Program-made: the position numbers and the translations under genes
Part shown: in pieces, positions 1-8,102 of the stretch
Numbering within the stretch: the first letter of the stretch is position 1
Layout of the letters: every line of letters begins with the position of its first letter
The notes under the pieces: generated by a model
The model's input: only the letters and a program-made list of their open reading frames with translations
What the model was told of the DNA's origin: nothing
Databases searched by the model: none
Assembly: GCA_022578605.1 (NCBI GenBank)
Contig: MU394200.1
Coordinates: 1 to 11,787, forward strand
Direction: 5' to 3'
From: Camillea tinctor
Lineage: Eukaryota > Ascomycota > Sordariomycetes > Xylariales > Xylariaceae
Length of the DNA: 11,787 nucleotides

Positions 1-423
1 TTTATAAAAACAATTAACTATATTTACCTTTTTATTTACACTATTTAATAGTTTTTTAAATATAAAAACATTTTTAAAAATAAAAAAGCAAATTAATAAG
101 CTAAAAAAAGTACTAGTTTTAACTACTTTAACTACTTTTTTTTTTAACTTTTTTAAACTTTTTATTTTAACTTACACTTAACGCGTTAATAAACTTAAAA
201 AAATATAATATGTTTATTAAATAATAAATATAAAATATTTTTTGCTTATATAAAAAGTAAAAGCTATTTACAATTTTTACTTTTAAAAAGCTTATGTTTA
301 ACTATTAAACTTTATATTAACTTTTAGCTAAATAAACAAATTATAATAACTTTATAAATTATTATTAATGTTTTTAATTACTTAAAAGCAGTTAACTGCT
401 ATATATGCTAATATAGCTAAAAA
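1..423. other. AT-rich gene-free flank
   Basis: Very AT-rich DNA with stop codons in all frames and no recognisable gene. A perfect 12-bp palindrome, TTAACGCGTTAA, stands out at 178-189. Otherwise I see only A/T runs and fragments without clear similarity to the neighbouring repeat family. It is probably RIP-decayed repeat or intergenic DNA. Confidence 0.7.
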
Positions 424-438
424 TAAAACTTTAACTAT
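424..438. repeat. Target-site duplication of copy A, left
   Basis: This 15-bp sequence is repeated exactly at 1268-1282, directly after the tail of copy A. The base before the left repeat and the base after the right repeat do not match, so the length is well defined. Confidence 0.8.
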
Positions 439-1267
439 GGTTAAGCGCCTAGCAGACATTAGTATAAAATATTAATATAATGGGTTTAAATCCTATTGTG
501 GTTTAATTAACCATTCTTTTTTTTAAAGCATACATACTTTTTATTAGCTATTTTATAGCTAATAAAAGCATTATTAGTAAAAACTTTTTGCCAAATACCT
601 ACATTATTGCCGGTTAATTGCTAGCATATACACATATCTTATTAACATTTTAAAGTAGCACTATAAATAAAGCTATTAAACAGCTAAAAAGCATTAGTTA
701 AATAGCAATGTTAGCAACTAAAATATTTATTATTAATAGCCCTACTAATAAAGTAACTGTTGCTAATAACTCTACTTTTACTAATACTTTTTTATTTAAT
801 AAAGCAGCTATTATCAATTAACTAACTTTATTATTATTAATACCTTTCTTTTTACAAGGTAGCTTTTTATAAGGTAGCTTTTTATAAGGTGCTATTGTTA
901 ACCTACACACCTCCCATTGCTAACACTTCCTTATTTAATAAGGTAGCTGTTGCTGATTTACATACCTATCGTTAACCCCACCATTGCTAACACCCCCCCC
1001 TACAAAGTAGCCCTTTATAAAGTAGCTGTTACCAACCAACCTACTAATAAGGCTTTAAAAAAGGCTAGCCACGGTAAGGCGCATTAGCGCAAAAAATTTC
1101 CTATATAAATTTTCAACATGTTAGTACGGGGGTTTTTGAATTCTTTACTTCTGCTGTTTTATAGTTTATACAGGCTTAAGGTTATAAATAGCTAGTTAGT
1201 TAATTAGTTCATTGCTTGCTTTAAACGTAAAATATATTATTATCATTATTATTATTATTATTATTAT
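439..1267 (+). mobile_element. SINE-like element, copy A (5'-truncated, with TSD)
   Basis: This copy is bounded by a perfect 15-bp direct repeat, TAAAACTTTAACTAT, at 424-438 and 1268-1282, which I read as its target-site duplication. It starts at GGTTAAGCGCC and so lacks the first 16 or so bases of the family head, including most of the A box. The remainder of the tRNA-like head runs to about 507 with a mutated B box (GGTTTAAATCC). The body has a 12-bp-stem hairpin at 539-567, repeated TATAAAGTAGC-type words near 860-1030, and an (ATT)n tail ending at 1267. No protein is encoded. A 5'-truncated copy with a TSD and a simple-repeat tail is typical of target-primed reverse transcription by a LINE enzyme. 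Confidence 0.8.
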
Positions 1268-1282
1268 TAAAACTTTAACTAT

Positions 1283-1433
1283 ATTGTAAAATATTAATAT
1301 ACTTAATACATAATATAAAAACTTAAAATTTGCTTAAAACGTAAATTTCGTTATTTAGTTAGCTATAAAAGCCACATTAACTTTGTAACTTTTTTTTTAT
1401 AAGCTAACTTATATAAAAAACAAGGACTATAAT
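1283..1433. other. AT-rich spacer
   Basis: Gene-free AT-rich DNA that would have adjoined position 438 before copy A inserted. I see no coding or RNA feature in it. Confidence 0.5.
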
Positions 1434-1710
1434 ATAACTAATTAGCAAGGCTCACGGAGGCTAGCTACGGTAAGGCAATTAACGTTGCAAAAAATATAGC
1501 TTAAATAAAAAGCATAACTATAGTTTTTAAAAAAAGAAAAATAAAAAGATTTTTATTTATTTATTTCAACACGCAAATATAGGAAATAATCTTTTTACTT
1601 TAACTGTTTTATAGTTTATATAGGCTTAAAGTGTAATTAAATATCATAATAAATAGTTTAGCTATAAGCTCTTACATTAAACGTTAAATATATTATCATC
1701 ATTATTATTA
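1434..1710 (+). mobile_element. SINE-like element, copy B (3' fragment)
   Basis: Only the last 280 bases or so of the family are present. It opens with the AGCAAGG...GGCTAGCTACGGTAAGGC block seen near the 3' part of every copy, then CAACACG, GTTTTATAGTTTATATAGGCTTAA and an ATC/ATT tail. The stretch just before CAACACG differs from copies A, C, E, H and K and resembles copy J. The last 80 bases or so are the GTGTAATTAAATATCATAAT type shared with G, J and K. The fragment is probably 5'-truncated, and its left end is uncertain by tens of bases. Confidence 0.65.
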
Positions 1711-1731
1711 TTTACTTTAACTATTTTATAA
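1711..1731 (+). mobile_element. SINE-like element, copy G, left piece
   Basis: About 21 bases directly after the tail of copy B match the family's TTTACTTTAACTGTTTTATA word. The same element resumes at 3837 after the composite insertion, and AACTATTTTATAA is repeated on both sides (1719-1731 and 3837-3849). I read G as a short 3' fragment that was later split. Confidence 0.55.
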
Positions 1732-1733
1732 AC

Positions 1734-2400
1734 GGTTACATGGCGCAGTAGTTAAGCGCCTAGCAAACATTAGTATAAAATACTAATATAATAGGTTCGA
1801 ATCCCATTATGGTCCAACTAACTATTCTTTTTTCCAAGGCACAATACTTTTTATTAGCTATTTTATAGCTAATAAAAGCACTATTAGCAAAACTTTTTGC
1901 TAAGCACCTACATTATTGCTAGCTAATTACTAACATATATATATATCTTACTAACATTTTAAAGTAACATTGCAAATAAACTAAAAAGCATTAGCTAAAT
2001 AAAAATGCTAGCAACTAAAATCTTTACTGCTAACAGTTCTATTAATAAGGTAACCGTCGCTAATAACCTTACTATCGCTAACACCCCCTTCTTTACAAAG
2101 TAACCTTTTATAAAGTAGCTTTTTATAAGGTGCTATTGTTAACCTACACACCTCCCATCGCTAACACCTCCTTATTTAATAAAGTAGCTGTTGCCAACTT
2201 ACCTACCATTGCTAACCCCACTATCGCTAACACCCCCCTTATAAAATAGCCTTTTATAAAATAGCTTTTTATAAAATGCTGTTACTAACTAACCAACCCT
2301 TAACAAGGCCTTAAAAAAAGCTAGCCACAGTAAGGCGCCATTACTAGCGCAGAGGATTTCCTATGTAAATTTTCAACACGCTAATACAGAAAACTTAAAA
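1734..2400 (+). mobile_element. SINE-like element, copy C (3' end missing)
   Basis: The head is well preserved: GGTTACA acceptor-like start, A box TGGCGCAGTAG, paired AGTATAAAATACT-type hairpin, and an intact B box GGTTCGAATCC near 1794-1804, followed by a T run. The 12-bp-stem hairpin lies near 1850-1878, and (TATAAAGTAGC)-like and (ATCGCTAACACC)-like words fill 2040-2280. The copy stops near 2400, roughly 130 bases before the family's usual end, where it meets an inverted copy. No coding potential is seen. Confidence 0.75.
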
Positions 2401-2761
2401 TAAAAGGCTTATGCCCTTGTACTTACGTGTTAAAAATTTACATAAAAAATCCTTTGCGCTAATAGCGCCTTACTGTAGTTAGTTTTTTTTAAAGCCTTGT
2501 TAGTAGGTTAATTAGTAACAGCTACCTTATAAGGAGCTACCTTATAAAAGGTGTTAACGATAGTGGGGTTAGTAATAGTAGGTAGGTTAGCAACAATTAC
2601 TTTATTAAATAAAGAGATATTAGCAATAGTAGGGTTGTTAGCGACAGCACCTTATAAAAAGCTACTTTATAAGTGGCTATTTTATAAAGAGGTGTTAATA
2701 ATAATAAGGCTAGTTATTAGCAATAATTACCTTGTTAATAAAGCTATTAATAATAAAAATT
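2400..2761 (-). mobile_element. SINE-like element, inverted copy D/F, 3' piece
   Basis: Read on the minus strand this stretch is the family body from the AATAAGGTAA word to the AACACG word. It lacks the last 130 bases or so and the tail. It continues on the other side of copy E at 3532: joining at the ATTAATAATAAAAATT duplication restores the family's order (AAGGTAA...CTAGCAACTAAAAT...AAAGCATTAGCTAA). It ends near 2400 against copy C in inverted orientation. Confidence 0.75.
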
Positions 2762-3515
2762 AGCCACATAGCGCAGTAGTTAAGCGCTTAGCTTATTAAT
2801 GTAAAATACTAATGCATAGGTTTAAATTTTATTGTGGTTTAACTAACTATTCTTTTTTTTAAGGCACACATACTTTTTATTAGCTGTTTATAACTAATAA
2901 AAGCACTATTAGCGAAACTTTTTGCTAAGCACCCATATTATTGCCAACTAATTGCCAGCATATATATATACCTTGCTAACATTTTAAAATAGCACTGCAA
3001 ATAAAGCTGCATTAGCAAAATGGAAATATTAGCGACTAAAATATTTACTGCTAATAGCTTTATTAATAAGGTATTTATTACTAATAACTTTATTATTGTT
3101 AATATTTTCTTATAAAGTAGCTTTTTATAAAGTAACTGTTATTAACTAACTTTATTATTACTAATACCTTTTTTTAATAAAGTAGCTATTATCGACTTAT
3201 ATACTTATTACTAACCTTACTATCGCTAACACTTTTTTTTTTATAAAGTAACTTTTTATAAAGTAGCTTTTTATAAAGTATTATTACTAATTAATTTATT
3301 AACAAAGCCTTAAAAAAAGTTAACTAACAATAAAGCGCTAATAGCGCAAAGAATTTTTTATGTAATTTTTAACACGTAAATATAAAAAACTTAAAATAAA
3401 ACCTTTTACTTTTGCTGTTTTATAGTTTAAATAAGCTTAAGGTTATAAATAATTAGTTAGTTAGTTAGTTTCATTGCCCGTTCTAGACGTAAAATATATT
3501 ATTATTATTATTATT
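2762..3515 (+). mobile_element. SINE-like element, copy E, nested in D/F
   Basis: A full copy from head (AGCCACATAGCGCAGTAG) to (ATT)n tail. The B box is mutated to GGTTTAAATTT. It is flanked by the identical 16-mer ATTAATAATAAAAATT at 2746-2761 and 3516-3531, its target-site duplication, although the first bases also fit the tail. Removing it and one duplication rejoins the inverted copy D/F in register, so E is the later arrival. The head has the CTTATTAATG...ATGCATAGG variant shared with copy K. The tail end is the GGTTATAAATAATTAGTTAG type. Confidence 0.85.
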
Positions 3516-3531
3516 ATTAATAATAAAAATT

Positions 3532-3813
3532 TTAATTGTTAACATTTTTATTTAGCTAATGCTTTTTAGTTTATTTGTAGTGCTACTTTAAAATGTTAGC
3601 AAAGTATATATATATGCTAATAATTAGCTAGCAATAATATAGGTATTTAGCAAAAAGTTTTGCTAATAATGCTTTTATTAGCTATAAATAGCTAATAAAA
3701 AGTGTTGTGCCTTAAAAAAAGGGATGGTTAGTTAAACCACAATAAAATTTAAACCTATTACATTAGTATTCTACACTAATGCCTGCCAGGCGCTTAACCA
3801 CTGCGCCATGTGG
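3532..3813 (-). mobile_element. SINE-like element, inverted copy D/F, 5' piece with head
   Basis: The minus strand carries a well-preserved head starting at 3813: GGCCACA, A box TGGCGCAGTGG, then CATTAGTGTAGAATACTAATG, a mutated B box (GGTTTAAATTT) and a T run. The paired TTATTAGCTA/TAGCTAATAA hairpin follows near 3677-3703. This piece runs into copy E at 3531 and continues beyond it at 2761. Confidence 0.8.
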
Positions 3814-3836
3814 CCATCATTATTATTATCATTATT
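3814..3836 (+). repeat. Isolated (ATC/ATT)n tail closing the fold-back composite
   Basis: A tail-like ATC/ATT run stands directly against the head of the inverted copy and is followed by AACTATTTTATAA, the right partner of the 1719-1731 repeat. It marks the 3' end of a plus-oriented insertion that began at about 1734. Confidence 0.55.
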
Positions 3837-3950
3837 AACTATTTTATAATTTACATAAGCTTAAAATATAACTAAATACCATAATAAATAGCTTAACTTC
3901 AGCTCTTATACTAAACGTTAAATATATTATCATTATTATTATCATTATTA
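3837..3950 (+). mobile_element. SINE-like element, copy G, right piece
   Basis: The terminal 115 bases or so of the family (ATTTTATAATTTACATAAGCTTAA, then the TAACTAAATACCATAATAAATAG type of ending) with an ATC/ATT tail. It continues the fragment at 1711-1731. Confidence 0.65.
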
Positions 3951-3951
3951 T

Positions 3952-4624
3952 AGCCACATAACGCAATAGTTAAGCGCTTAATAAATATTAATGTAAAATA
4001 TTAATGTAATAAGTTTAAATCTTATTGTAGTTTAATTAATTATTTTTTTTAAAGTATATATACTTTTTATTAGCTATTTTATAGCTAATAAAAACACTAT
4101 TGGTAAAACTTTTTATTAAATACTTATATTATTATTAATTAATTGTTAACATATATATATACTTTGCTAATATTTTAAAGTAGCATTATAAATAAAGCTG
4201 CATTAATTAAATAAAAATATTTACTATTAATAGCCTTACTAATAAAATATTTATTGCTAACAATTAATTTTACCACTGCTAACATTTTTTTTAATAAAGT
4301 AGCTATTGTTAACTTACATACTTATCGTTAACCTTACTATTGCTAATACCTCCCCCTTATAAAATAGCTTTTTATAAAGTAGTTATTACCGACTAACCCT
4401 ACTAGCAAAGCCTTAAAAAAAGCTAGCTACAATAAAGCGCCATTAACGCAAAAAATTTCCTATGTAAATTTTTAACACGCTAATATAAAAAACTTAAAAT
4501 AAAACCCTTTATTCCCGCCGTTTTATAGTTTATATAAGCTTAAGGTTATAAATAGCTAATTAATTAATTAGTTTTATCGCCCGCCCTTAAACGTAAAATA
4601 TATTATTATCATTATTATTATTAT
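3952..4624 (+). mobile_element. SINE-like element, copy H
   Basis: A full but shortened copy, heavily mutated. The head AGCCACATAACGCAATAG keeps the AAGCGC word, and the B box has decayed to AGTTTAAATCT. A hairpin lies at about 4065-4092. The body has lost some of the internal repeats. The end is the GGTTATAAATAGCTAATTAATTAATTAG type with an (ATT)n tail. It begins immediately after the tail of copy G, so any target-site duplication is hidden in the ATT repeats. Confidence 0.75.
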
Positions 4625-4914
4625 TAACCTTATTATTACTAATACTTTTTTATAAAATAGCCCCTTATAAAATAGCTTTTTATAAAGTGCTATTATTAAC
4701 TAACTTACTAGCAAGGCCTTAAAAAAAGCTAATTATAATAAAACGCTATTAACGCGAAAAAAGTTTTATGTAATTTTTAACACGTTAATATAAAAGTATA
4801 AACCCTTTACTTTAGCCGTTTTATAATTTATATAAGCTTAAAGTTATAAATAACTAGTTAATTAAGTAGTTCGCCTGCCTTAAACGTAAAATATATTATT
4901 ATCATTATTATTAT
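4625..4914 (+). mobile_element. SINE-like element, copy I (3' fragment)
   Basis: Starts at ACCTTATTATTACTAATAC, equal to the internal AACCTTACTATCGCTAACACC word of better copies, and runs to an ATC/ATT tail. It is joined head-on to the tail of copy H, as expected for a 5'-truncated insertion into a tail. Confidence 0.65.
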
Positions 4915-5157
4915 TAACGTTATAAAAAACATGGTTTAAATAAAAGGTAATGCCTTATAGTCCTTAAAGAAAAATACGAAAAGTAAGAGGTTTTTTTTTG
5001 TTTTTTTTTAACACGCAAGTATAAAAAAATTCTCTATTTCATCCGTTTTATAGTTCATATAGGCTTAAGGTATAATTAAATATTAAATAGTAAATAATTT
5101 AGCTCCAGCTTTTGCATTAAACGTTAAATATATCATTATCATCATCATTGTTATTAT
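4915..5157 (+). mobile_element. SINE-like element, copy J (3' fragment)
   Basis: A third direct fragment in the chain. Its first 100 bases or so resemble copy B rather than the common body. They are followed by AACACGCAAGTATA, GTTTTATAGTTCATATAGGC and the TATAATTAAATATTAAATAG ending with a mixed ATC/ATT tail. Confidence 0.6.
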
Positions 5158-5649
5158 ATATATTTTGCTTTTTTTATTATTAATAAAAAATTAATAAATA
5201 CGTTAAACTTTACTTTAACTTTTATTTTTATTTATTTTTTAACTACTTTTTAAAAAATTAACATAAAAATTAAAAAGTTTTTTATAAACTTAAAAATAAA
5301 TTTATAATTTTTTATTTGCGTTATTTAACGCTTTTTAAAAATAAAAAAGTTATTTTATTTTAGCTTTAATTTTTATAAAAAATTAAAAAGAAATAAAAGC
5401 TATTATTTTAACTATTTGCTTTAAGTTTTAAAAAGTAGCTAATAAAGTAATAAGTTTTTTTTTAGCTATTTTAATTTTAAAAAAAGTTAAAATAAAGAAA
5501 AAAAAATTGCTTAATTTAAAGGCGAAAAAAGAAAAAAGGTAAAGCTTACAATAATGTAAGTTTATATGGTATAAAAGTCTTAGCAAAAGTTAAGAAAAAG
5601 TTATAGGTGGGAGAGTGGATGTATATAGTGATTGTATTAGCTGTTGAAA
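5158..5649. other. AT-rich gene-free DNA at the island border
   Basis: Decayed AT-rich DNA up to about 5520, including a GCGTTA-TT-TAACGC hairpin at 5318-5331. Composition then rises toward the 3' end of the PGAP4-like gene. The last 80 bases or so (about 5570-5649) probably hold that gene's 3' untranslated region. No other gene is visible. Confidence 0.6.
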
Positions 5650-7071
5650 TTATATATTAAATATCTCATGTATATCTTTTATATGATCTCGAGCTAAATT
5701 CGACGGGTTTAAAAACTCAAAAGCCATACTCCACACTCGTTTCGCTTCGTCATTACTAGTATCTATCGCGCTCACCCTTCCTGCATGTTGTGCTATCATG
5801 GGGTAGGCACTGATTCTAGCGAGCCCGTGATTCCACGCAAAATCTTTAGGCAGCATATCGCTCCTACCTGGCCTTTGGTGCGTTGTCATAGCTATGAGAA
5901 AGTCAGACAGGGCCTGTGCATGGGCTCTGTTGTATACCAATGCTTGGTTACAGCAACCGAAGAATTCCTCGTGAACACCTTGGGGCGCCCCGAGAATTGA
6001 GGCCTTACCCGAAGCATAGAAGAGCCATACAAACAGGGGAACGGCCATGCCGCAGACAAGAAGGACCCAGTGATCTAAGTACCGCCCCCAGCGTCGTGGC
6101 AACATAAATTTACGCAACAGGCTCAGTCCCGTCAGCAGAGGAAGATCAATTGCAATTGCGATAATGTGAGCATGGTTACTTCTGAATCCCGTGCCACCAG
6201 CCCAACCGGTACTTCGTTCCTGGTTGAACAATCGCAGGTAAAGCCAGTCGTTCGGTCGGCCAGGCTCGACCTTTCCCCGAACTGGATCGTGCCGGCCAGG
6301 CTCAGTCATCATTTTCTCGACTGACCTCAAGTTTTTCAGTGTTCGCACAGCCCACCCATCCGCAAGGAGGATATCACCTTCGAAAATAGCAATGTATGGT
6401 GAATTGGTTGTCTGTGTGCATTGCGCAAGTGCATAGGCATAGTCATGTATGGTCTTTTTCTCAAGCGCATGCTTGTTTTGATGATCGCTCGCCCAGGTCA
6501 TCAAAGTTTTGATCTTGAGGTCTTTGATGGCGCTAGGGAGCGTGGCGGGATAGGTGATGATATCATCAGCAACATCAGCAGCAACAAGATCCTTATAACT
6601 CGCATGTTGGATATCAGGATTCGGCACGTCAGCAAAGAACAGCTTCAGACGAATGACCTCTCTCTCTGATCTGGACATGTTGGCAAGAAAAGAACCAACG
6701 GCGGTATCAATATATTGCCTCCCTTCCATGGAGCGCCCCACTGTAATGAAGGCTGCGCAAATTTCGGGGTCATGCCCAGCCTTTCCCAAGCGCGAGCCGG
6801 CGACCTGTGGTTCTGCGTAGATGGAATCAATAAATTGGTCAGCCTCGGCTTGGCGCACTGCCGAGTAGAGTGGATCGAAGCCATGCTCTTCAGAGAAAAA
6901 TATAGACAATGGATCCCGATAGAAGAAGTAGAAGCCGTATAGCATGTAGAGGGACACGAAGGCTAGCAGCAAGAAGAGAAGTTGGACACTGGGTTGGCTG
7001 ACTAGGTGGTAGCTGTTAATTCGTAATGACCATGGCGAACAGCACGCTCGAGGCATGAGTCGGCAACTCAT
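5650..7071 (-). CDS. PGAP4-like integral membrane glycosyltransferase (GPI-GalNAc transferase family)
   Basis: An uninterrupted 473-residue frame. Known PGAP4 proteins add N-acetylgalactosamine to GPI anchors in the Golgi and combine an N-terminal membrane segment with a GT-A domain split by two tandem membrane segments. That plan is visible here: a hydrophobic segment at about 29-51, GT-like sequence from about 100, an acidic metal-site candidate in IFEGDILLADGW (229-240), WLYLRLF (276-282), two hydrophobic stretches at about 302-319 and 333-352, and a C-terminal GT half (ALVYNRAHAQ, 377-386). The family's acidic triplet is usually E-D-D; here it reads E231-G232-D233, which may weaken activity. 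The first ATG is supported by an in-frame TGA 18 bases upstream and an AAC context before ATG; Met6 is a possible alternative. Composition is balanced, with no breaks. Family assignment is from memory of the architecture and motifs; the exact substrate is inferred. Confidence 0.75.
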   Translation of the reverse strand: MSCRLMPRACCSPWSLRINSYHLVSQPSVQLLFLLLAFVSLYMLYGFYFFYRDPLSIFFSEEHGFDPLYSAVRQAEADQFIDSIYAEPQVAGSRLGKAGHDPEICAAFITVGRSMEGRQYIDTAVGSFLANMSRSEREVIRLKLFFADVPNPDIQHASYKDLVAADVADDIITYPATLPSAIKDLKIKTLMTWASDHQNKHALEKKTIHDYAYALAQCTQTTNSPYIAIFEGDILLADGWAVRTLKNLRSVEKMMTEPGRHDPVRGKVEPGRPNDWLYLRLFNQERSTGWAGGTGFRSNHAHIIAIAIDLPLLTGLSLLRKFMLPRRWGRYLDHWVLLVCGMAVPLFVWLFYASGKASILGAPQGVHEEFFGCCNQALVYNRAHAQALSDFLIAMTTHQRPGRSDMLPKDFAWNHGLARISAYPMIAQHAGRVSAIDTSNDEAKRVWSMAFEFLNPSNLARDHIKDIHEIFNI

Positions 7072-7398
7072 GTTGAGGATTGCCTGTCAAATGCCAAAAA
7101 AAAAAAAAATGAATGGAAATGATTTATTTGGCGACGTTAAAATACAGTGTAGCGTGTTAATTGATTTATCATTACAGCGGTGTGGCTGGGTGATCATGAT
7201 AAGGATTGCTGCTGGCTGACAGAACATAATATAGCATATCGGCACCTTATACTAAATTTAGTAATGTCATCTGAATACTCTAACCTGATATCAAGGCTCT
7301 TCATATCTCTGAGCTCTTCTGTGCCTCGTATCTATTGTCAGTCCTATTCCATCTAAATTGTCTGCCAGTGTACCACTTCTTTCTAACTAGTTGTTCAT
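7072..7398. promoter_or_regulatory. Intergenic region upstream of the PGAP4-like gene
   Basis: Holds the promoter of the gene at 5650-7071 and the 3' region of the secreted gene. A run of 14 A (7096-7109), read on the minus strand, is a T tract followed by GGCATTTGACAG, a plausible splice acceptor 15 bases before the ATG, so an intron in the 5' leader is possible. A TATATTAT-like word lies near 7226-7236 on the minus strand. No further gene is seen. Confidence 0.4.
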
Positions 7399-8102
7399 TT
7401 AGCAAGCCAGTCCTTGGAGCGCGGTGTCCTCTACGCCTGTCAAGATATTCCCAATCTTATTTGTGTATCCCGCATCACCGCCACCTGGGATGTACCAGAG
7501 GTTACCCATGTCGGCGACAGATCCGCTATTATAGCATCGCGTAACAGCTCCCCAATTAGTCCCGTATTTCTGGATACAGCTTTGGATATTGGTCCCCTGA
7601 GCACCACACCCTACCGTTCCGCATTGTACCATCAATCTCAAGGTCGCATCATCACAGGGATGGGCTCCATCAGCGCATCGCCGCGGTCCACCCTTAACTT
7701 GCAAGACACCACAACTTTGATCGTTATCGTTGCATCTTATTGTGGTATCACCTTGCGACTCCTGTATCATCACTATTATACCGATACTGATTAGTTTATC
7801 ACTTCCCAATCAATTACTGTGAATTACATACTAGCAGTTACCAGGGTAGGGCTAAACCCTCCTTGTTGTGAAAAACTCAATATTGCCTCTTTCAAGGTCT
7901 TGGTTTCCTGTGCTGTGTTGCCATGTGACTGGAAAACTGGTGTCCATTTAGTCCATAGCTGTTCGAATTCGAGCCATGTTGACTCGGCTGGGAACGAAGC
8001 CCCGTAAAAGCACTGCACGCTACGAGATTCGAGCGACGGTGGTGCTGCGTAGGCGCCCAAAGTAAATACAAGGAGCACCTTGACGCAAATATTGCTGAGC
8101 AT
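7399..8102 (-). CDS. Secreted cysteine-rich lysozyme/SLT-like protein, two exons
   Basis: Exon 1 is 8102-7832 and exon 2 is 7772-7399; joined they give 214 residues. Residues 1-19 form a signal peptide with an A-Y-A cleavage site, so the product is exported. After a helical region (about 38-90) come lysozyme-superfamily landmarks: MMIQESQG with likely catalytic Glu95, a GVLQ turn at 112-115, and CYNSGS at 170-175, matching the AYNxG motif of soluble lytic transglycosylases. The mature part has ten cysteines (31, 104, 111, 123, 130, 141, 146, 156, 170, 214), enough for five disulfides. Fungi carry a family of secreted proteins of this layout; peptidoglycan cleavage is the likely activity but is inferred. 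The ATG has A at -3. The intron choice rests on frame, donor, branch point and spacing to the catalytic Glu. The gene is neighbour to repeats and could be an effector or an antibacterial secretion; neither role is shown. Confidence 0.75.
7773..7831 (-). other. Spliceosomal intron, 59 nt, in the lysozyme-like gene
   Basis: Donor GTATGT at 7831, branch point AACTAATC about 15 bases before the acceptor, and acceptor AATAG ending at 7773. Splicing joins A to TG as a Met codon and keeps the frame. Without splicing, exon 1 stops at TAA two codons later. Other acceptors nearby either break the frame or lie too close to the branch point. The donor GTAACT with the acceptor ACAG just before the Glu codon also keeps frame but shortens the helix before the catalytic Glu, so I rank it second. 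Confidence 0.75.

Noticed and set aside
860..1030. A CRISPR-like array from regularly repeated TATAAAGTAGC words
   Set aside because: Spacing and unit lengths vary, there are no unique spacers of equal length, and the words recur inside every SINE-like copy.
2551..2763. A 70-residue open frame on the plus strand
   Set aside because: It lies inside the inverted SINE-like copy D/F. Its leucine/isoleucine-rich, repetitive translation comes from repeated TTAGCAATAGT-type words in AT-rich DNA, and other copies do not keep the frame.
439..5157. An LTR retrotransposon or its solo LTRs
   Set aside because: The copies are bounded by a tRNA-like head and a triplet tail, target-site duplications are 13-16 bp rather than 4-6 bp, and no TG...CA ends or coding remains are seen.
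7414..7794. A 126-residue open frame on the plus strand
   Set aside because: It is the antisense shadow of exon 2 of the lysozyme-like gene, which has the recognisable fold motifs.
7773..7809. An independent start for exon 2 at a TTG upstream of the acceptor
   Set aside because: It would lack a signal peptide and the helix before Glu95. The intron with GTATGT, CTAAT and TAG joins the two exons in frame.
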